Source of the DNA: Spirochaeta sp.
Lineage (GTDB): Bacteria; Spirochaetota; Spirochaetia; Spirochaetales_E; Spirochaetaceae_B
NCBI GenBank assembly: GCA_030590585.1
Contig: JAUUYD010000206.1
Span: 1-5,309 of the forward strand
Direction of reading: 5' to 3'
DNA: 5,309 bases
Shown: positions 4,654 through 5,309 of the stretch, one piece after another
Layout: each line of letters starts with the position of its first letter
Numbering within the stretch: the first letter of the stretch is position 1
Notes under the pieces: model-generated
Database searches by the model: none
Told to the model about the DNA's origin: nothing
Seen by the model: the letters and a program-made list of their open reading frames with translations, nothing else
Position numbers and translations under genes: made by a program

Positions 4654-5309
4654 ATGCTGCCTCATAATAAACCCTCCATCCTCATCACCTGCCTTCTCCT
4701 CCTCGGAATGCAATTCGGGCAGACTCTTTATGCCTCCGGCACCAGCAGTAACAGCGGCACAACCAACGACAGCGAAAACAATCAGGAGCAAAAGACAATG
4801 ACAGAAATCCCCTGGAGCGAGAGTAACAGGCTCAAAGGAACCGGCAGCCCCTACCTCGAACAGCACACAGAGAACCCGGTGCATTGGATACCCTGGGGAG
4901 AAGAAGCCTTCGAGGAAGCCCGGCGCCGGGATCTACCCATACTCGTTTCCATCGGTTATTCCTCCTGTCACTGGTGCCATGTCATGGTCCATGAGAGTTT
5001 TGAAAATAACCAGGTCGCCGCAGTGATGAATGCATCCCAGGTGAATATCAAGGTGGATAGGGAGCAGCATCCCGGTGTTGACGCAATCTATATGGAAGCC
5101 GCGCAAACCCTCAACGGTTCAGGTGGTTGGCCCTTGAATGTATTTGTTGACCATGAAGGCCGTCCCTTCATGGCCGTAACATACCTGCCGTCTGAGCGCT
5201 GGACCGCTCTTGTTACTCAAGTCAATCAAATATGGAAGGAAGACCGCGGGCGTATTGATGAAATTGCCGCCTCTATTACCCAGCGGCTCTCGGAGCGGAA
5301 TTTCTCCGG
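4654..5309 (+). CDS. DUF255/YyaL-type thioredoxin-fold protein with signal-like leader, 3' end cut by window edge
   Basis: The 218 visible residues carry the N-terminal thioredoxin-like domain of the DUF255 family (bacterial YyaL, animal SPATA20). Family marks are [24 protein letters not shown] (58-82), [18 protein letters not shown] (94-111) with the CxxC pair Cys105/Cys108, [18 protein letters not shown] and [25 protein letters not shown]. Family members run to 600-700 residues with a glycosidase-like C-terminal domain, so most of the gene lies beyond the window. The cellular role of the family is not settled. The ATG at 4654 has AGGAG (4643-4647) 6 bases upstream and gives a 48-residue extension: a hydrophobic stretch [12 protein letters not shown] (8-19), a possible signal peptidase site after LYA (25-27), then a Ser/Thr/Asn/Gln-rich linker. 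A second in-frame ATG at 4798 has its own AGGAG (4784-4788, 9 bases) and matches the usual family start. The family call is sure; the start is not. Confidence 0.88.
   Translation, partial: MLPHNKPSILITCLLLLGMQFGQTLYASGTSSNSGTTNDSENNQEQKTMTEIPWSESNRLKGTGSPYLEQHTENPVHWIPWGEEAFEEARRRDLPILVSIGYSSCHWCHVMVHESFENNQVAAVMNASQVNIKVDREQHPGVDAIYMEAAQTLNGSGGWPLNVFVDHEGRPFMAVTYLPSERWTALVTQVNQIWKEDRGRIDEIAASITQRLSERNFS
4784..4788 (+). promoter_or_regulatory. Internal ribosome binding site for a shorter DUF255 form
   Basis: AGGAG, 9 bases before the in-frame ATG at 4798, which begins [14 protein letters not shown]. This would yield a protein lacking the signal-like leader. Whether it is used cannot be told from sequence. 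Confidence 0.4.

Noticed and set aside
4540..4884. Minus-strand 114-codon frame opposite the DUF255 start region
   Set aside because: It runs antisense to the in-frame leader and the conserved N-terminus of the DUF255 gene, with no recognised domain.

Overview
The window is bacterial DNA with short intergenic gaps and Shine-Dalgarno sites ahead of almost every gene. It holds seven recognisable intact or edge-cut genes plus one decayed gene. Nothing fixes the taxon. A free-living heterotroph that eats uronic acids or pectin-type polymers fits, and a spirochaete-like or other anaerobic lineage is only a guess.

Region 1 (1-2563, minus strand, about 50-60% G+C) is a ketodeoxygluconate catabolism block transcribed in the order iclR-type regulator, kdgK, eda. 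KdgK phosphorylates 2-keto-3-deoxygluconate (KDG) to KDPG, and Eda splits KDPG into pyruvate and glyceraldehyde-3-phosphate. The IclR-family protein is the obvious local regulator. A matching 17-bp imperfect palindrome, GTTTC-N7-GGAAC, lies upstream of both the regulator and kdgK, inside or next to a candidate promoter each time. This suggests autoregulation plus control of kdgK-eda. The eda gene runs off the left edge.

Region 2 (2660-4421) is a toxin-antitoxin cluster. Two divergently transcribed modules each pair a Phd/YefM-type antitoxin with a PIN-domain (VapC-type) toxin whose start overlaps the antitoxin stop by one base. Module 1 is on the minus strand (3324 to 2660) and module 2 on the plus strand (3760 to 4421). 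Their promoters carry nearly the same operator, GTGTAT(A/G)CTT...TGTACA, with the -10 box inside it, so the antitoxins may cross-regulate. Between them lies a 61-codon minus-strand reading frame without a start codon (3468-3653), which reads as the remnant of a third antitoxin, of ribbon-helix-helix type. Module 2 is much more A+T-rich than its surroundings. It is bounded by sharp composition steps and by a 10-bp direct repeat (GGATTCAGGA at 3660-3669 and 4637-4646), as if inserted into the third system.

Region 3 (4654-5309, plus strand, about 55% G+C) is the 5' part of a DUF255/YyaL-type thioredoxin-fold gene with the CHWCH motif. It has two in-frame ATGs, each with its own AGGAG. The upstream one adds a signal-peptide-like leader, and the downstream one matches the usual start of the family.

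No RNA genes, CRISPR array, transposase or complete insertion sequence were seen.
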